64,000 nt of DNA from Treponema sp. (lineage in GTDB: Bacteria > Spirochaetota > Spirochaetia > Treponematales > Treponemataceae), in assembly GCA_017469785.1 (NCBI GenBank), contig JAFUFU010000045.1, positions 146,284 to 210,283 of the forward strand, given 5' to 3'. A program made the translations under genes and the position numbers. The notes below the pieces were generated by a model, which worked only from the letters and a program-made list of their open reading frames with translations, was not told the DNA's origin and did no database searches. Position 1 is the stretch's first letter. Each line of letters starts with the position of its first letter. Below are positions 8,568-17,819 of the stretch, one piece after another.

Positions 8568-8596
8568 AATCTATTTTCCTCCTACACCATTACAGA
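8534..8596 (-). repeat. second inverted-repeat block (A'/B' junction, right)
   Basis: Perfect 63-base reverse-complement partner of 1563-1625. Confidence 0.85.
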
Positions 8597-9951
8597 GCTA
8601 CTTTGAATACGACTGGAACCTGAATTGTGGTCGTTGTCGTATGTACAGAATCTCTGAACTTCGGTGAAGCACCGATTTCAGCCCATTCAATTGCAACTCC
8701 GGCAGTGAGTGTAGCGTTTTCATTGAATGAATATGTTACACCCGGTGTAACGGTGATTGTGAAACCACCTGTAGCACTAGCTCCGAAAGTCGTTGAACCT
8801 TTTGCGCCGTTGTTAGTTGCTGTCCAATCATCTCCAGGCTCTGTGTTTTCAGCACGAATCAAGAGAGGGTCACACTCGCTTTCAACAGTGAGCTGTGCAA
8901 GAACTTTCTCGTTTGCCTGATAAGCGATGCTTACCATGTCCCAAAGGTGGAAGTCCATTTCATCGTAGTCCTGGTCTTTAGCTTTTGCATTGTTAAGAAC
9001 AGAAAGGTTGTTCATTGTGGTGAGCGTGAGCTTCTCAGAGAGCTTGAATCGACCGCGGAAGTCAAATGCAAACTCGCGGTAGTTGCTGTCGTTTACGTCC
9101 TCTGTATCAGACAGATCCAAACCGGCAGAAAGACCGAACAAGAGGCTTGTGTCTCCGATTGTGCGGAAGAATACTCCCAAGCCCAGTTCGTCACGATACA
9201 TTGACTTTGCAGCGAAGTTGATGTCGAATGCAGCTGTGCGGAATGCAACTTCACCTGCGAATCCAGAGAAGAAGTTGAGATCGCCATTACCAACAGCGTA
9301 ATCATCTCCGTATGTGCGGTCGCTGTCAGTGCGGAGTGTTGAACCCCAGTCGCTGTCAACAAGAACGCCCTTAATCATGAAGTATGTGTCATCATCCGGA
9401 CGGATTGTGTAAGCAAGTGCTGTTGAAAGGCGCTGCTCCCAGTCAGTTTCTCCTGCGGTGTTTGTAAATCTCACTTGCGTGAGGTTGTCGATATCGTAAG
9501 CGTATTTACCGCCGATAACACCCGGTTTGTAGCGAGCGAACTCATTGTCTTCCCAGTTTCCACCGTCGTCATCAAGCAGAGCCACATAGCGGCTTGTCCA
9601 TTTGCCCGAAGTAAGCTGGAGACCAGCGAAGTTGAGCCAACCGTAGTATGTGTCAACGTCAAAAGCAGTGTAAGCAGTATTTACTTTAGGGTTTAATGTG
9701 AGTGCAAAGCCTGCAAAATCATTCTTTGCCGTGAATTCAAGATCACCCGACGGCGTTGAAGAGTAACCGTTCAGGTCAAGAAATGTGCGTGTTGAACTGA
9801 GCTCTGGATCGCCACCTTCAGTTTTAATCTCCTTGGTATTTGTTTCTTTGTAGAGCGTTCCCGCCATTTTGTAATTCAAAGAAACATCTGCCGCGAAGAC
9901 AGCTGAAAGGGTCAATGCAGCAACAGACAGCACTGATACGATTTTTTTCAT
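8590..9951 (-). CDS. outer membrane beta-barrel-like surface protein, paralogue A' (right)
   Basis: The 453-residue product has a signal peptide identical to gene A and long identical blocks, for example around GDDYAVGNGDL and NFFSGFAGEVAFRTAAFDIN. It differs in discrete segments near residues 27-60, 85-100, 285 and 370-395, and the last of these is longer than in A. This block-wise pattern fits surface loops on a conserved barrel frame. It is the first gene of the right operon. The only DNA between it and the phosphofructokinase gene (9952-10201) holds a promoter facing the other way, so it looks promoterless in the present orientation. Confidence 0.75.
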   Translation of the reverse strand: MKKIVSVLSVAALTLSAVFAADVSLNYKMAGTLYKETNTKEIKTEGGDPELSSTRTFLDLNGYSSTPSGDLEFTAKNDFAGFALTLNPKVNTAYTAFDVDTYYGWLNFAGLQLTSGKWTSRYVALLDDDGGNWEDNEFARYKPGVIGGKYAYDIDNLTQVRFTNTAGETDWEQRLSTALAYTIRPDDDTYFMIKGVLVDSDWGSTLRTDSDRTYGDDYAVGNGDLNFFSGFAGEVAFRTAAFDINFAAKSMYRDELGLGVFFRTIGDTSLLFGLSAGLDLSDTEDVNDSNYREFAFDFRGRFKLSEKLTLTTMNNLSVLNNAKAKDQDYDEMDFHLWDMVSIAYQANEKVLAQLTVESECDPLLIRAENTEPGDDWTATNNGAKGSTTFGASATGGFTITVTPGVTYSFNENATLTAGVAIEWAEIGASPKFRDSVHTTTTTIQVPVVFKVAL

Positions 9952-9992
9952 AGGAAAAAATCCTCCTTTTTTAATTGGAAATTTTAAACCAA
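9870..9992 (-). repeat. right arm of 123-bp perfect inverted repeat
   Basis: Reverse complement of 188-310. On minus the identity begins at TTGG, preceded by CC, so the boundary reads CC-TT-GG. The unrelated sequence beyond it leads into the phosphofructokinase promoter. Confidence 0.9.
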
Positions 9993-10126
9993 GGATTGAT
10001 GTGCATAATGCGTTTTGAGCTTGCTTTTTCGGATTTTACAGGTGAGTGAATTTTGTCTTATTTTAGGTCGGAAAAGTCTAATTGCTTTAAATCCGCGTGA
10101 AAGTACAAAACTGTGTCATTTTTGTA

Positions 10127-10155
10127 TTGAAAAATCGGTGAATTAAGCATAAAAT
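10127..10155 (+). promoter_or_regulatory. promoter of the phosphofructokinase gene
   Basis: TTGAAA (10127-10132), a 17-base spacer and TAAAAT (10150-10155) lie 46 bases before the start codon. An AAGGAG site is at 10189-10194. Confidence 0.7.
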
Positions 10156-10201
10156 ACTTGATAACTCATGCGTATTCGCGCTGCTTTTAAGGAGCATTCC
10201 T

Positions 10202-11605
10202 ATGGAAGAAAAATTCGATTTTACTATTGAACAGCTTGGTGAGTGCAAAGTTCCATCACCTATCGAGCTTTCAAAAGAACATGGTGAATTCCGTGCCAAC
10301 TATGTCAAGGATACTTCCTTTGTTCGCTATAAGGTAAATGTTTTTGATGCAAACTCAACAGAAAATGAAAGGACCAAAGGCAATCTCATGCAGAAAGCCG
10401 GTCCTCGTGAATTCATCTATTTTAACCCGGCTCACGTAAATGCTGGTATTTGTACTTGTGGTGGTCTTTGCCCTGGTCTCAACGACGTAATCCGCGCTGT
10501 CGTCCGCTGTCTTTGGTATCGCTATGGCGTCAAACGAATTCGCGGCTTCCGCTATGGTTTCAAGGGCTTCTTCCCGGAGCAGGGCTACGATACAATCGAG
10601 CTTACTCCAAAAGTTGTAGACGATATTCACAAAAATGGCGGTACATTCCTTGGTACAAGCCGTGGTGGCGGCAACCGTGTCTCTGATATCGTTGATGCGG
10701 TTGAGTCACTCAGCATGAACATGCTTTTCATCGTTGGTGGTGACGGAACTCAGCGTGGTGCCCTCGATATCGCCCGTGAAATCGAAAAACGCGGCCTCAA
10801 GGTTGCCGTTGTCGGCATTCCGAAAACCGTTGATAACGATCTTCTCTTCATTGACCGCTCATTTGGCTTTGAAACAGCTGTCGAAAAGGCTCGTCAGGCT
10901 GTTGACGCAATCCACATGGAAGCCGAGTCGCAGATTAATGGTATCGGTGTCGTCAAGCTCATGGGCCGTGAGTCAGGCTTTATTGCTACTTCCACTACGC
11001 TTGCAAGCCACGAGACGAATTTCTGTCTTATCCCGGAAGTTCCATTCGACATGGACGGTCCGAACGGATTCCTCTCGCACCTTGAGAAGCGTCTTGAAAA
11101 GCGTGGCCATGCGGTTATCATCGTTGCGGAGGGTGCTGGTCAGGAGCATTTGCAGTCAACAAACGAAACAGACGCTTCTGGCAACAAAAAGCTTTCAGAT
11201 ATCGGCGTGTTCCTCTGCAACAAAATCAATGAATACTTCGCAAACAAGCATATTCATGTCAATCTCAAATATGTTGACCCAAGTTATCAGGTTCGTTCTT
11301 CTGTCACAACGGCAAACGATTCAGTCTACTGTGAGCGTCTCGGCAACAACGCAGTTCATGCGGCTATGGCAGGCAAGACAAAGTGCGTCGTTGGTCTCGT
11401 TCATGACAAATATGTCATCATCCCGACTGAGATGGTAACGCGTAAGCGAAACAAGGTTGATCCAGAAGGCGCATTGTGGCGCGATGCTCTTGATGCAACT
11501 GGTCAGCCGATTCTCATGGTGAACAATATTCAGTCGGTCATTGACCACATGAAGAAGAACGCCGAAGAAGAAGAAAAAAAGGCACAGGAGAAGGCTGGTA
11601 AATAA
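10202..11605 (+). CDS. 6-phosphofructokinase, plant-like long subgroup
   Basis: The enzyme phosphorylates fructose 6-phosphate to the 1,6-bisphosphate in glycolysis. The 467-residue chain shows the family motifs in order: [15 protein letters not shown] (87-101), GGDGTQRGA (179-187), PKTVDND (207-213) with the catalytic Asp, and MGRESGFIA near residue 255. GGDG with Gly at the fourth position favours ATP as donor, because pyrophosphate enzymes usually have GGDD. The Lys of PKTVDND is shared by pyrophosphate enzymes and by plant and trypanosome ATP enzymes. The donor is therefore probably ATP but not settled. It is monocistronic, with its own promoter and terminator, just outside the invertible locus. 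Confidence 0.9.
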   Translation: MEEKFDFTIEQLGECKVPSPIELSKEHGEFRANYVKDTSFVRYKVNVFDANSTENERTKGNLMQKAGPREFIYFNPAHVNAGICTCGGLCPGLNDVIRAVVRCLWYRYGVKRIRGFRYGFKGFFPEQGYDTIELTPKVVDDIHKNGGTFLGTSRGGGNRVSDIVDAVESLSMNMLFIVGGDGTQRGALDIAREIEKRGLKVAVVGIPKTVDNDLLFIDRSFGFETAVEKARQAVDAIHMEAESQINGIGVVKLMGRESGFIATSTTLASHETNFCLIPEVPFDMDGPNGFLSHLEKRLEKRGHAVIIVAEGAGQEHLQSTNETDASGNKKLSDIGVFLCNKINEYFANKHIHVNLKYVDPSYQVRSSVTTANDSVYCERLGNNAVHAAMAGKTKCVVGLVHDKYVIIPTEMVTRKRNKVDPEGALWRDALDATGQPILMVNNIQSVIDHMKKNAEEEEKKAQEKAGK

Positions 11606-11620
11606 TCCGGCCCCATAACA

Positions 11621-11660
11621 AAAAAGCTGACTGCTTTGATAAGCGGTCAGCTTTTTTTAT
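11621..11660 (+). terminator. terminator of the phosphofructokinase gene
   Basis: AGCTGACTGCTT (11625-11636) pairs with AAGCGGTCAGCT (11641-11652), followed by seven T. A preceding A run lets it serve the opposite strand as well. Confidence 0.85.
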
Positions 11661-11730
11661 GCTCCAAAACGTTAAAAGTGTAGTTTTCCCCGCGAGTGTT
11701 TCAAGGGCAAGCCATGGGACCCTTACAGGG

Positions 11731-13158
11731 CTACAGTTTGTCGATGAGCATTGAACACTTTCCGGATGGAATCGGAAGAGTTTTCTTTTTTTGGTCAAGA
11801 ATATTGATTGTGAAGTAGTAGAGCTTTTCGCTTTCCATTTGGATGCCCCAGCCACGAGGCGTTTTGTGGCTGAGAATCGTGATGAGGTTCCGTTTGAGTG
11901 AAAGCTTTTCGATACCCATAATCTCAAGGTTCGGGATAATCCAATCGACCGTTTTGCGTGGCAGGGAAATTGAAAGCCCGATGACGTTTTCAATCATGAG
12001 CGCTATGGTTGAAAGACCTATGGTAATCATGCAGTGTTTGCGAGGGAAGGATTCATCTCCTGATTTGATTGCCGGGCCTTCCTTGCAGGGCAGATAAGCT
12101 TCGTATAAATCACCCTTGCTACCGTCCGCTGGCTGCAGGCCCTCAAGCACGAAATAGAGATGGCGTATTGCACATTCGCGGGCCAAATCGTATCGCTGAT
12201 ACTTTTCGAGGCCCTTGATAACCATGAAATTGTATATTGGATATACTGAACCGTTGTAGCCTTCGCCGTCAGCGCTGAAAGTCGGGCTGTCTAAGCTGAG
12301 GGTCGGGAAGGGATGTTCTGAGCCGAATGTTTCCGGATTTGAAATGTGGGCAATAAGAGAATCCGCCTTGTCGGCGTTGGGAATTTCTGCAAGGAGAGGC
12401 CAGAAACCGGCGATTGTTTTGACAGGAAGCTGAGACCCGTTTTCGTCCAAATCGTGATAGAAACCTGTCTCTTCGTTCCACATGTATGAGTTGATTCGGG
12501 TTTTGAGGCTGAAATACATGCGCTTGTACTGAAAACTGAGTTCCTTGTCGTTGAGAATGTCACCGAGAGAACTCATATTGAGGGCGTTGATTGCGATACA
12601 TGCGTTAAAATCCACCGGATAGCAGACGTTTTCGCGCGGAGAGTTATCCATGCCACAAGCGATGGCAGGAACTGAATAGAGACCGTTCTCGCGCTTGAAA
12701 TTTGCGTCAATCCATTCCATGAATTTTTGAAGGACAGGCATGACTTCTTTGACGCGACGCTTGTTTGCAAGCTTGTGGTAGAGGTTGAATTCGGCCCACG
12801 CAAAGAGAGGAAGCCCGATTCCTTCAGGATTTCTGCTGTCAACGACCGGAGCGCCCGTTTTTAAATCGTACATCCAGCGGATTGCGCCGTTTGATTCTTG
12901 TTTTTTATAGAAATAATCGAGATTTGTTTCGGCGGCATAATTTTTGTTTGAGTATACTAAGAAAAATGTTGAAAAAATCGATTCCGCCTGATTTATGGCT
13001 AACTGAGAATCCCCAGGATGGACGAAAAAACCATCGGTTGAGACTTCATTCGTTTTGGGATCAATCCATGAATCAGAAATCCAATTCCATGTTTTGTCAT
13101 AAATATCGACAAAATCTTGATCATAAAAGTGAATCTTAGGAAAATCTTTCTTGCTCAC
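11731..13158 (-). CDS. GH63/trehalase-like (alpha/alpha)6-barrel glycosidase
   Basis: The 475-residue protein has no signal peptide and so is probably cytoplasmic. It resembles the MGH1-like/GH63 group of (alpha/alpha)6-barrel hydrolases, with segments such as GLPLFAWAEFNLY (near 117-129), PVDFNACIAINALN (near 182-195) and DGEGYNGSVYPIYNFMVIKG (near 297-316). These enzymes release glucose or mannose from alpha-linked oligosaccharides or glycosides such as mannosylglycerate or trehalose; I cannot fix the substrate. The start is a GTG at 13158 with GGAG five bases upstream, and no better ATG exists. It stands alone, convergent with phosphofructokinase. Confidence 0.65.
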   Translation of the reverse strand: MSKKDFPKIHFYDQDFVDIYDKTWNWISDSWIDPKTNEVSTDGFFVHPGDSQLAINQAESIFSTFFLVYSNKNYAAETNLDYFYKKQESNGAIRWMYDLKTGAPVVDSRNPEGIGLPLFAWAEFNLYHKLANKRRVKEVMPVLQKFMEWIDANFKRENGLYSVPAIACGMDNSPRENVCYPVDFNACIAINALNMSSLGDILNDKELSFQYKRMYFSLKTRINSYMWNEETGFYHDLDENGSQLPVKTIAGFWPLLAEIPNADKADSLIAHISNPETFGSEHPFPTLSLDSPTFSADGEGYNGSVYPIYNFMVIKGLEKYQRYDLARECAIRHLYFVLEGLQPADGSKGDLYEAYLPCKEGPAIKSGDESFPRKHCMITIGLSTIALMIENVIGLSISLPRKTVDWIIPNLEIMGIEKLSLKRNLITILSHKTPRGWGIQMESEKLYYFTINILDQKKKTLPIPSGKCSMLIDKL

Positions 13159-13290
13159 AAAAACTCCGCGTTCCCAATGGGTTGAAGATATTACACCTTT
13201 TGGGAAATCCTTTACAGTATATCATACTTTTTTAAAAATTGCGCATAATTTTAGAAAAAAAAGTGTTTTTTTACCAATTTTGGGTGGATT

Positions 13291-15039
13291 TTATCGGTAT
13301 GTCAGGCGTACGATTTCAGTTTCTGATTTATGCCTTGATTTGAGGAAAAGCGTATTTTTGTTTTCCCTGTAAATGAATCCTGATGAATTGTAAGTCTCAA
13401 AGCGAGGGGCAGAGTGGAATGAGAGACCGTAAATCTCGATTTCGTTGAAAGGCGTGATGCCACTGATAATCGCATAGTTTGTATCGCCCTTGGGGAAGGT
13501 GACTGTAATGGTTGCGACGCTGTTCTGAAGTGAATAGGTCATAGATTGCGTGCAAGTCCAGGCCCAGATAGTTCCCGCCGCATTTCTAGAAAGCACTTTA
13601 TAGTGTGGATAGAATGAATTGTTTACGAGAATCGGGTAAATATCCGTGAGTGTCATTGTATCAAGGGAGTTGACCGAGAGAATCGAGTTGATTAAGGCGT
13701 ATCCAGTTCTTGAACATTCTGCTGAATTATTGAATTCTCCCCATTGCACGAGGGCATTGCCTGTAGAAAGGGCGATGTAATTTGATACAGGTACATCTTT
13801 TTCCATGAGCGTAAGCAGGGTATCGTTGAGCACACACTTTGACTCAATGATGTTCAGGCATTTTTGCGCAGCCGGAAGAAGCAGGTCTGCAAGGTTGGAA
13901 TGGAGTGCGGATAGCTTGAGATATGTTATAAGGATTCCGCTGGCCTGAGAAAGCTTGACCTGGTCATCGGAGCTTTCAATGTTTTCAAGGAGCGTTTCCG
14001 GAATCTTGAGAAGAGAGCGAACTTTTGAACCGTCTGGAAGAATGTCCAGATATTCAGCAAGCCCTTCCACGGTGAATATTGAAAGTGAATTGTTCTCGAT
14101 GGCGTTTGAAATCATCTCTGACATATTGTTGTTGTGCATTTCCAGCGAGGGAGCCATGGCTTCAAGTGTGTTGAAATATGGTGATGACAGATAGGTGCGT
14201 TTGTTTCCCTTTTTAAAAGAGTCTGGTATGTATGCGACGGCTTCTGTATATCGCCCCTGTGAGGCAAGCTCCGCGACGTAAGCGATGGCGGCTTTTTCGG
14301 AAAGGGTTTGGTTTGTTTTTATGATGTTCGAGACTGAATCAACAACTGTTTTTCGGAATTCCCTGATATTTGTGTCGTAAGTCGATTTCTGTGCGATAAT
14401 CATGTCCGAATCGAGGGATGAAAAAGTGAATTCGACAGAAGGATCATAGGCTACGTAGTACGAGATAAAATTCTTGTCAGAAAGGAAGATTGTCGTGTCA
14501 TCAATCTGCGATGCCGTGAAGGCATAGGAAAGACTTTTTGAGTTGATAATCAGCTTCGTGCGTGTTTTATCTGTAACTGAAAAGCCGGAATTTGGTTTGT
14601 AATGCAGGTAGAGCCCGAGAGCGTCGTTTGGCAGTGCTGCTGTAATTGAAAAAGCGGCATCTGAATCGGTTCCTGTGGTTGCAAAGGTAAGGGATGTGTC
14701 ATGAGTAAAATGAAATGTATATGACAAAGCTGTTTTTTGCTCATAGGAAAGCAGAGTGAGATTTTCCTTGACCTGTGAGCCGTCCTGATTTTTAACGTAA
14801 AGCTGTGCCGGAGTCATTTCATCGGCGACAAAACTTATGCCCTTGAATGAAACCTGCAGGGAATTCTTGAGAGAAATCTCACCGCTGTCATCCTGCGATT
14901 GAGCATAGGAAAGTGAAAGGAGACCTATGTTTTTAGAAACAACGGATTCATTCCTAAATTGGAGAACAAAAATTCCGATAATTATAATACTATAAAGAAC
15001 GATAAGCCCGAATGATTTTCTGATTGGATGTCTGTACAT
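13291..15039 (-). CDS. membrane-anchored protein of unknown function
   Basis: The 582-residue protein begins with a positively charged stretch and one hydrophobic segment (about residues 10-27), a signal anchor or uncleaved signal. The remainder would be periplasmic. Residues 60-210 look like beta-rich domains with repeated Ser/Thr and hydrophobic alternation; residues 230-440 look helical and TPR-like. I do not recognise the family. It is divergent from the TPR protein gene at 15123, with only 83 bases between the starts, so the two may share regulation. Confidence 0.65.
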   Translation of the reverse strand: MYRHPIRKSFGLIVLYSIIIIGIFVLQFRNESVVSKNIGLLSLSYAQSQDDSGEISLKNSLQVSFKGISFVADEMTPAQLYVKNQDGSQVKENLTLLSYEQKTALSYTFHFTHDTSLTFATTGTDSDAAFSITAALPNDALGLYLHYKPNSGFSVTDKTRTKLIINSKSLSYAFTASQIDDTTIFLSDKNFISYYVAYDPSVEFTFSSLDSDMIIAQKSTYDTNIREFRKTVVDSVSNIIKTNQTLSEKAAIAYVAELASQGRYTEAVAYIPDSFKKGNKRTYLSSPYFNTLEAMAPSLEMHNNNMSEMISNAIENNSLSIFTVEGLAEYLDILPDGSKVRSLLKIPETLLENIESSDDQVKLSQASGILITYLKLSALHSNLADLLLPAAQKCLNIIESKCVLNDTLLTLMEKDVPVSNYIALSTGNALVQWGEFNNSAECSRTGYALINSILSVNSLDTMTLTDIYPILVNNSFYPHYKVLSRNAAGTIWAWTCTQSMTYSLQNSVATITVTFPKGDTNYAIISGITPFNEIEIYGLSFHSAPRFETYNSSGFIYRENKNTLFLKSRHKSETEIVRLTYR

Positions 15040-15122
15040 TTTATTCAGTTTATCAAACCGAGCGGAAAGTTAAAAGAGGGCAGACAAAATCGTCTGCTAA
15101 AAATCAACATAAGGGAAAAATG

Positions 15123-16475
15123 ATGAAATTCACGAAAAAAATGACCGTTCTGATTCTTGCTGCCGCCATGCTATTGTCTGCCCACGCCTTGTATGCGGCA
15201 TCAAACGCAGAGATGTCTTTTGTCCAGAACCTGAACTCTGTGCTTGCGAATGGCCGGCTTGATGAAGCCATCGCGCTTTTTGATACAATCCCCGAAAACC
15301 TGCAGGAAGACATTGATTTGCGCACGTTGCAGGCATCCCTGCTGCTTTCAGCTGGAAAAACAGGCGACGCAGAGAAAATTGCCGTAAATCTTCTTGCAAA
15401 AGAGCCAAAAAATATAGATGTTCTTCTATTGAATGCGATGGTCGCAAAGCAGAAAAAGAATTCGGCGAAGAAACAGCAGTACCTCAAGCAGATTCTTACG
15501 ATTCAGCCTTACAATCCCGATGCAAATATTGAGCTTGGCGATGAGCAGGCTGTAAAACGCAATTATCGGAATGCTCGCGATTATTATCTGAAAGCGCTGA
15601 AGGGCAATCCCAACAACATCGAGGCGCTTTTTGGTCACGGAAAGATGTCCTATTATCTCCAGCGGGATGATGATTCAAAGAAGAGCTTCAATAAAATCCT
15701 TTCGATTGACCCGGATTATGCGCCGGCTCTTTCTTATCTGGCCAAATTCGAGGCGGAAGGGCGTCGCTTCAAGAAAGCTGTGGAATATGTGTCGCGGGCA
15801 ATTGAAATTGATCCTGAAAACAGCGATTACTATTTTGACTTGGGAAATTTCAACCGTGAGGCCGGAAAATATGCCGATGCAGAAAAGGCATGGAAGAAAG
15901 CCGTGGAGCTAGACCCAGATTATTTTTTGGGCTATGCGTATCTCGCTGGTTTGTACGATGAACAGAATAAATTCGATGAAGCTTATGAGAATTATAAGAA
16001 AGTCGTTCAGAAGAATCCCAATTATTATTACGCTTATGAATCGATTGGAATGCTTGCATGGAGGGCTGGAAAATACTCGGAAGCACGTCAGGCCTTTAGC
16101 GCGGCATACAATGGAAATCCCGGCAATACATCCTATGCTCTTATGATTGCCTGCTGTTATCAAAAAGAAAAAAATCCTCAGGAGTGCAAGAAATTCACCG
16201 AGAAAGCGATGAGGAATCTTGACCGTAATTCTTTTGAGTATCTTTCATTGCGCCTGATTCACGACATGACAGGCGACTCAACCCTTGCGCTTAAAATTCA
16301 GAATGAGGAAAGCAAAAAAAAGAAAGGAAAATACCTTTACTATCTCGCCTTTTACTGGGATATGAAGGGAAATTCAAGCCTTGCGCATAAATATTATGCC
16401 GAGGTCACAGAAATTCAGGGAGCGGATTTCTTTGAATACCGTCTTGCTGAATGGGCTGAAAAGGGAATTGATTAA
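15123..16475 (+). CDS. secreted tetratricopeptide-repeat protein
   Basis: The protein of 451 residues has a signal peptide (cleavage near ALYA-A, residue 25) followed by about ten TPR units. These show the usual spacing, for example NPNNIEALFGHGKMSYYLQR, DPENSDYYFDLGNFNREAGK and DPDYFLGYAYLAGLYDEQNK. TPR arrays bind other proteins, here probably in the periplasm. AAGGG lies seven bases before ATG 15123; an ATG at 15120 directly before it is an equal alternative. The partner is unknown; the divergent gene at 13291-15039 is a candidate by position only. Confidence 0.8.
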   Translation: MKFTKKMTVLILAAAMLLSAHALYAASNAEMSFVQNLNSVLANGRLDEAIALFDTIPENLQEDIDLRTLQASLLLSAGKTGDAEKIAVNLLAKEPKNIDVLLLNAMVAKQKKNSAKKQQYLKQILTIQPYNPDANIELGDEQAVKRNYRNARDYYLKALKGNPNNIEALFGHGKMSYYLQRDDDSKKSFNKILSIDPDYAPALSYLAKFEAEGRRFKKAVEYVSRAIEIDPENSDYYFDLGNFNREAGKYADAEKAWKKAVELDPDYFLGYAYLAGLYDEQNKFDEAYENYKKVVQKNPNYYYAYESIGMLAWRAGKYSEARQAFSAAYNGNPGNTSYALMIACCYQKEKNPQECKKFTEKAMRNLDRNSFEYLSLRLIHDMTGDSTLALKIQNEESKKKKGKYLYYLAFYWDMKGNSSLAHKYYAEVTEIQGADFFEYRLAEWAEKGID

Positions 16476-16548
16476 TTCACAATGCATAATTCATAATGCA
16501 CAATGAATAATTCTTAATGCAGAATATTGAATTGTAGTGGAGAATATT

Positions 16549-17754
16549 TTGTCACAAAATAATTTGAATCTTAACGGAAAAGAAATAGTTTTGCTGGGAA
16601 CGGCACATGTCTCACAGGCCAGCTGCGAGGAAGTAAAGGCCGCAATTGCCGAAAAAAAGCCCGACTGCGTGGCCATTGAGCTTGACGAGCAGAGATTTGC
16701 TTCCCTTAATGACAGTGAATCTTGGAAAAATCTTGATATAATCAAAGTCCTGCGTGAAAAAAAGGGATTTTTGCTCCTGGCGAATCTGGTGCTTTCAAGC
16801 TTCCAGAAGCGGATGGGTGCCAATGTGGGCGTGAAGCCGGGCGACGAAATGCGCGCGGGAATAGAGGCCGCAAGAGAGCTTAATATTCCTTGCGAGATGG
16901 TTGACCGCCCGATTCAGACGACGCTTCGCCGGGCCTGGGCAAAAAATTCCGGCTATGGAAAAATCAAGCTGCTTTCGGCTTTGCTTGCCAGCGCGGCTTC
17001 AAAGGAAGAAGTTTCCGGCGATGAAATCGAAAATCTCAAGAACAAGAGCGAGATGGACGGCATGATGAACGAGCTTGCCCAATTCATGCCGGGCGTAAAA
17101 GAAGTTTTGATTGACGAGCGGGATTTTTACCTGGCGGCTCACATTTGGGAAGCCGTGCAAAAAGATGATCGAAAGAGCGTGATTGCTGTTTTGGGCGCTG
17201 GGCATTTACCGGGCGTGCAGGCTCACCTTGAGAAAATCGCGGCCGGAGCAGAAGGCACGGACACGACCGAGATTAGTTCCCTTCCCGCAAAAAAAATCGG
17301 CGCGAAAATTCTTGGCTGGGCTATTCCCGTGATTATAATCGCTTTGATTGCGGCGGGCTTTGTCTACGGCGGCATGAAAAAGGGCGCGGACTTGCTGGGA
17401 GCCTGGGTTTTCTGGAACGCAATTCTGGCTGGAATCGGAGCTTTGATTGCAGGCGGTCATCCCCTTACGATTTTGATGGCTGCTGTGGGCGCTCCTTTCA
17501 CTTCTCTTTGCCCCCTTGTGGGCGTGGGAATGTTCGCCGGAATCGTGCAGGCCTTTATTTGTAAGCCCAAAGTTGCCGACATGGAAAGCGTGATGGACGA
17601 TGTTTCAAGCGTAAAGGGATTTTACAAAAACCGCCTGCTCCGTGTCCTGCTCGTTTTCTTCCTTTCAAGCCTTGGAAGCTCAATCGGAACTTTCGTAGGC
17701 GGCTCTTCAATCGTGGTGGGCGTGGTGGCCTTCTTAAAAGGATTGGTCAGCTGA
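16549..17754 (+). CDS. TraB/GumN-family membrane protein
   Basis: The soluble N-terminal half carries the TraB-type motif VLLGTAHVS (near residue 15), AIELDEQRF and GAGHLPG (near residue 222), as in TraB/PrgY/GumN proteins, which resemble Tiki-type metalloproteases. The C-terminal 150 residues hold about four membrane segments. PrgY of Enterococcus acts on peptide pheromones; the substrate here is unknown. TTG 16549 is chosen because GGAG lies six bases upstream; GTG 16537 in the same frame has no ribosome site. The gap before it (16476-16536) consists of AT-rich near-palindromic words of the type AATGCATAATTCATAATGCA, a short dispersed-repeat-like stretch. Confidence 0.75.
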   Translation: MSQNNLNLNGKEIVLLGTAHVSQASCEEVKAAIAEKKPDCVAIELDEQRFASLNDSESWKNLDIIKVLREKKGFLLLANLVLSSFQKRMGANVGVKPGDEMRAGIEAARELNIPCEMVDRPIQTTLRRAWAKNSGYGKIKLLSALLASAASKEEVSGDEIENLKNKSEMDGMMNELAQFMPGVKEVLIDERDFYLAAHIWEAVQKDDRKSVIAVLGAGHLPGVQAHLEKIAAGAEGTDTTEISSLPAKKIGAKILGWAIPVIIIALIAAGFVYGGMKKGADLLGAWVFWNAILAGIGALIAGGHPLTILMAAVGAPFTSLCPLVGVGMFAGIVQAFICKPKVADMESVMDDVSSVKGFYKNRLLRVLLVFFLSSLGSSIGTFVGGSSIVVGVVAFLKGLVS

Positions 17755-17771
17755 TTTTTGGCTTAATATGC

Positions 17772-17800
17772 AAAAAAATGCCCTGCGCTCTGGCAGGGCA
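17772..17800 (-). terminator. terminator of the small lipoprotein gene
   Basis: GCCCTGC (17780-17786) pairs with GCAGGGC (17793-17799). On minus the stem is followed by seven T. It lies between two convergent genes. Confidence 0.8.
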
Positions 17801-17819
17801 AAAGTCAGTTTACGACAAA

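Larger units (their letters stand above)
188..9992. other. candidate invertible locus: mirrored OMP operons around a DNA invertase
   Basis: The segment holds A-B-C on plus (229-4107), a lipoprotein gene, a serine recombinase, and C'-B'-A' on minus (6115-9951). Gene order, start-region sequences and intergenic spacers are conserved between arms while the gene bodies differ. Flanking DNA (promoter on the left, phosphofructokinase on the right) is unrelated. Inversion would put A'-B'-C' behind the promoter at 132-160. The architecture is seen directly; the switching function is inferred. Confidence 0.7.
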
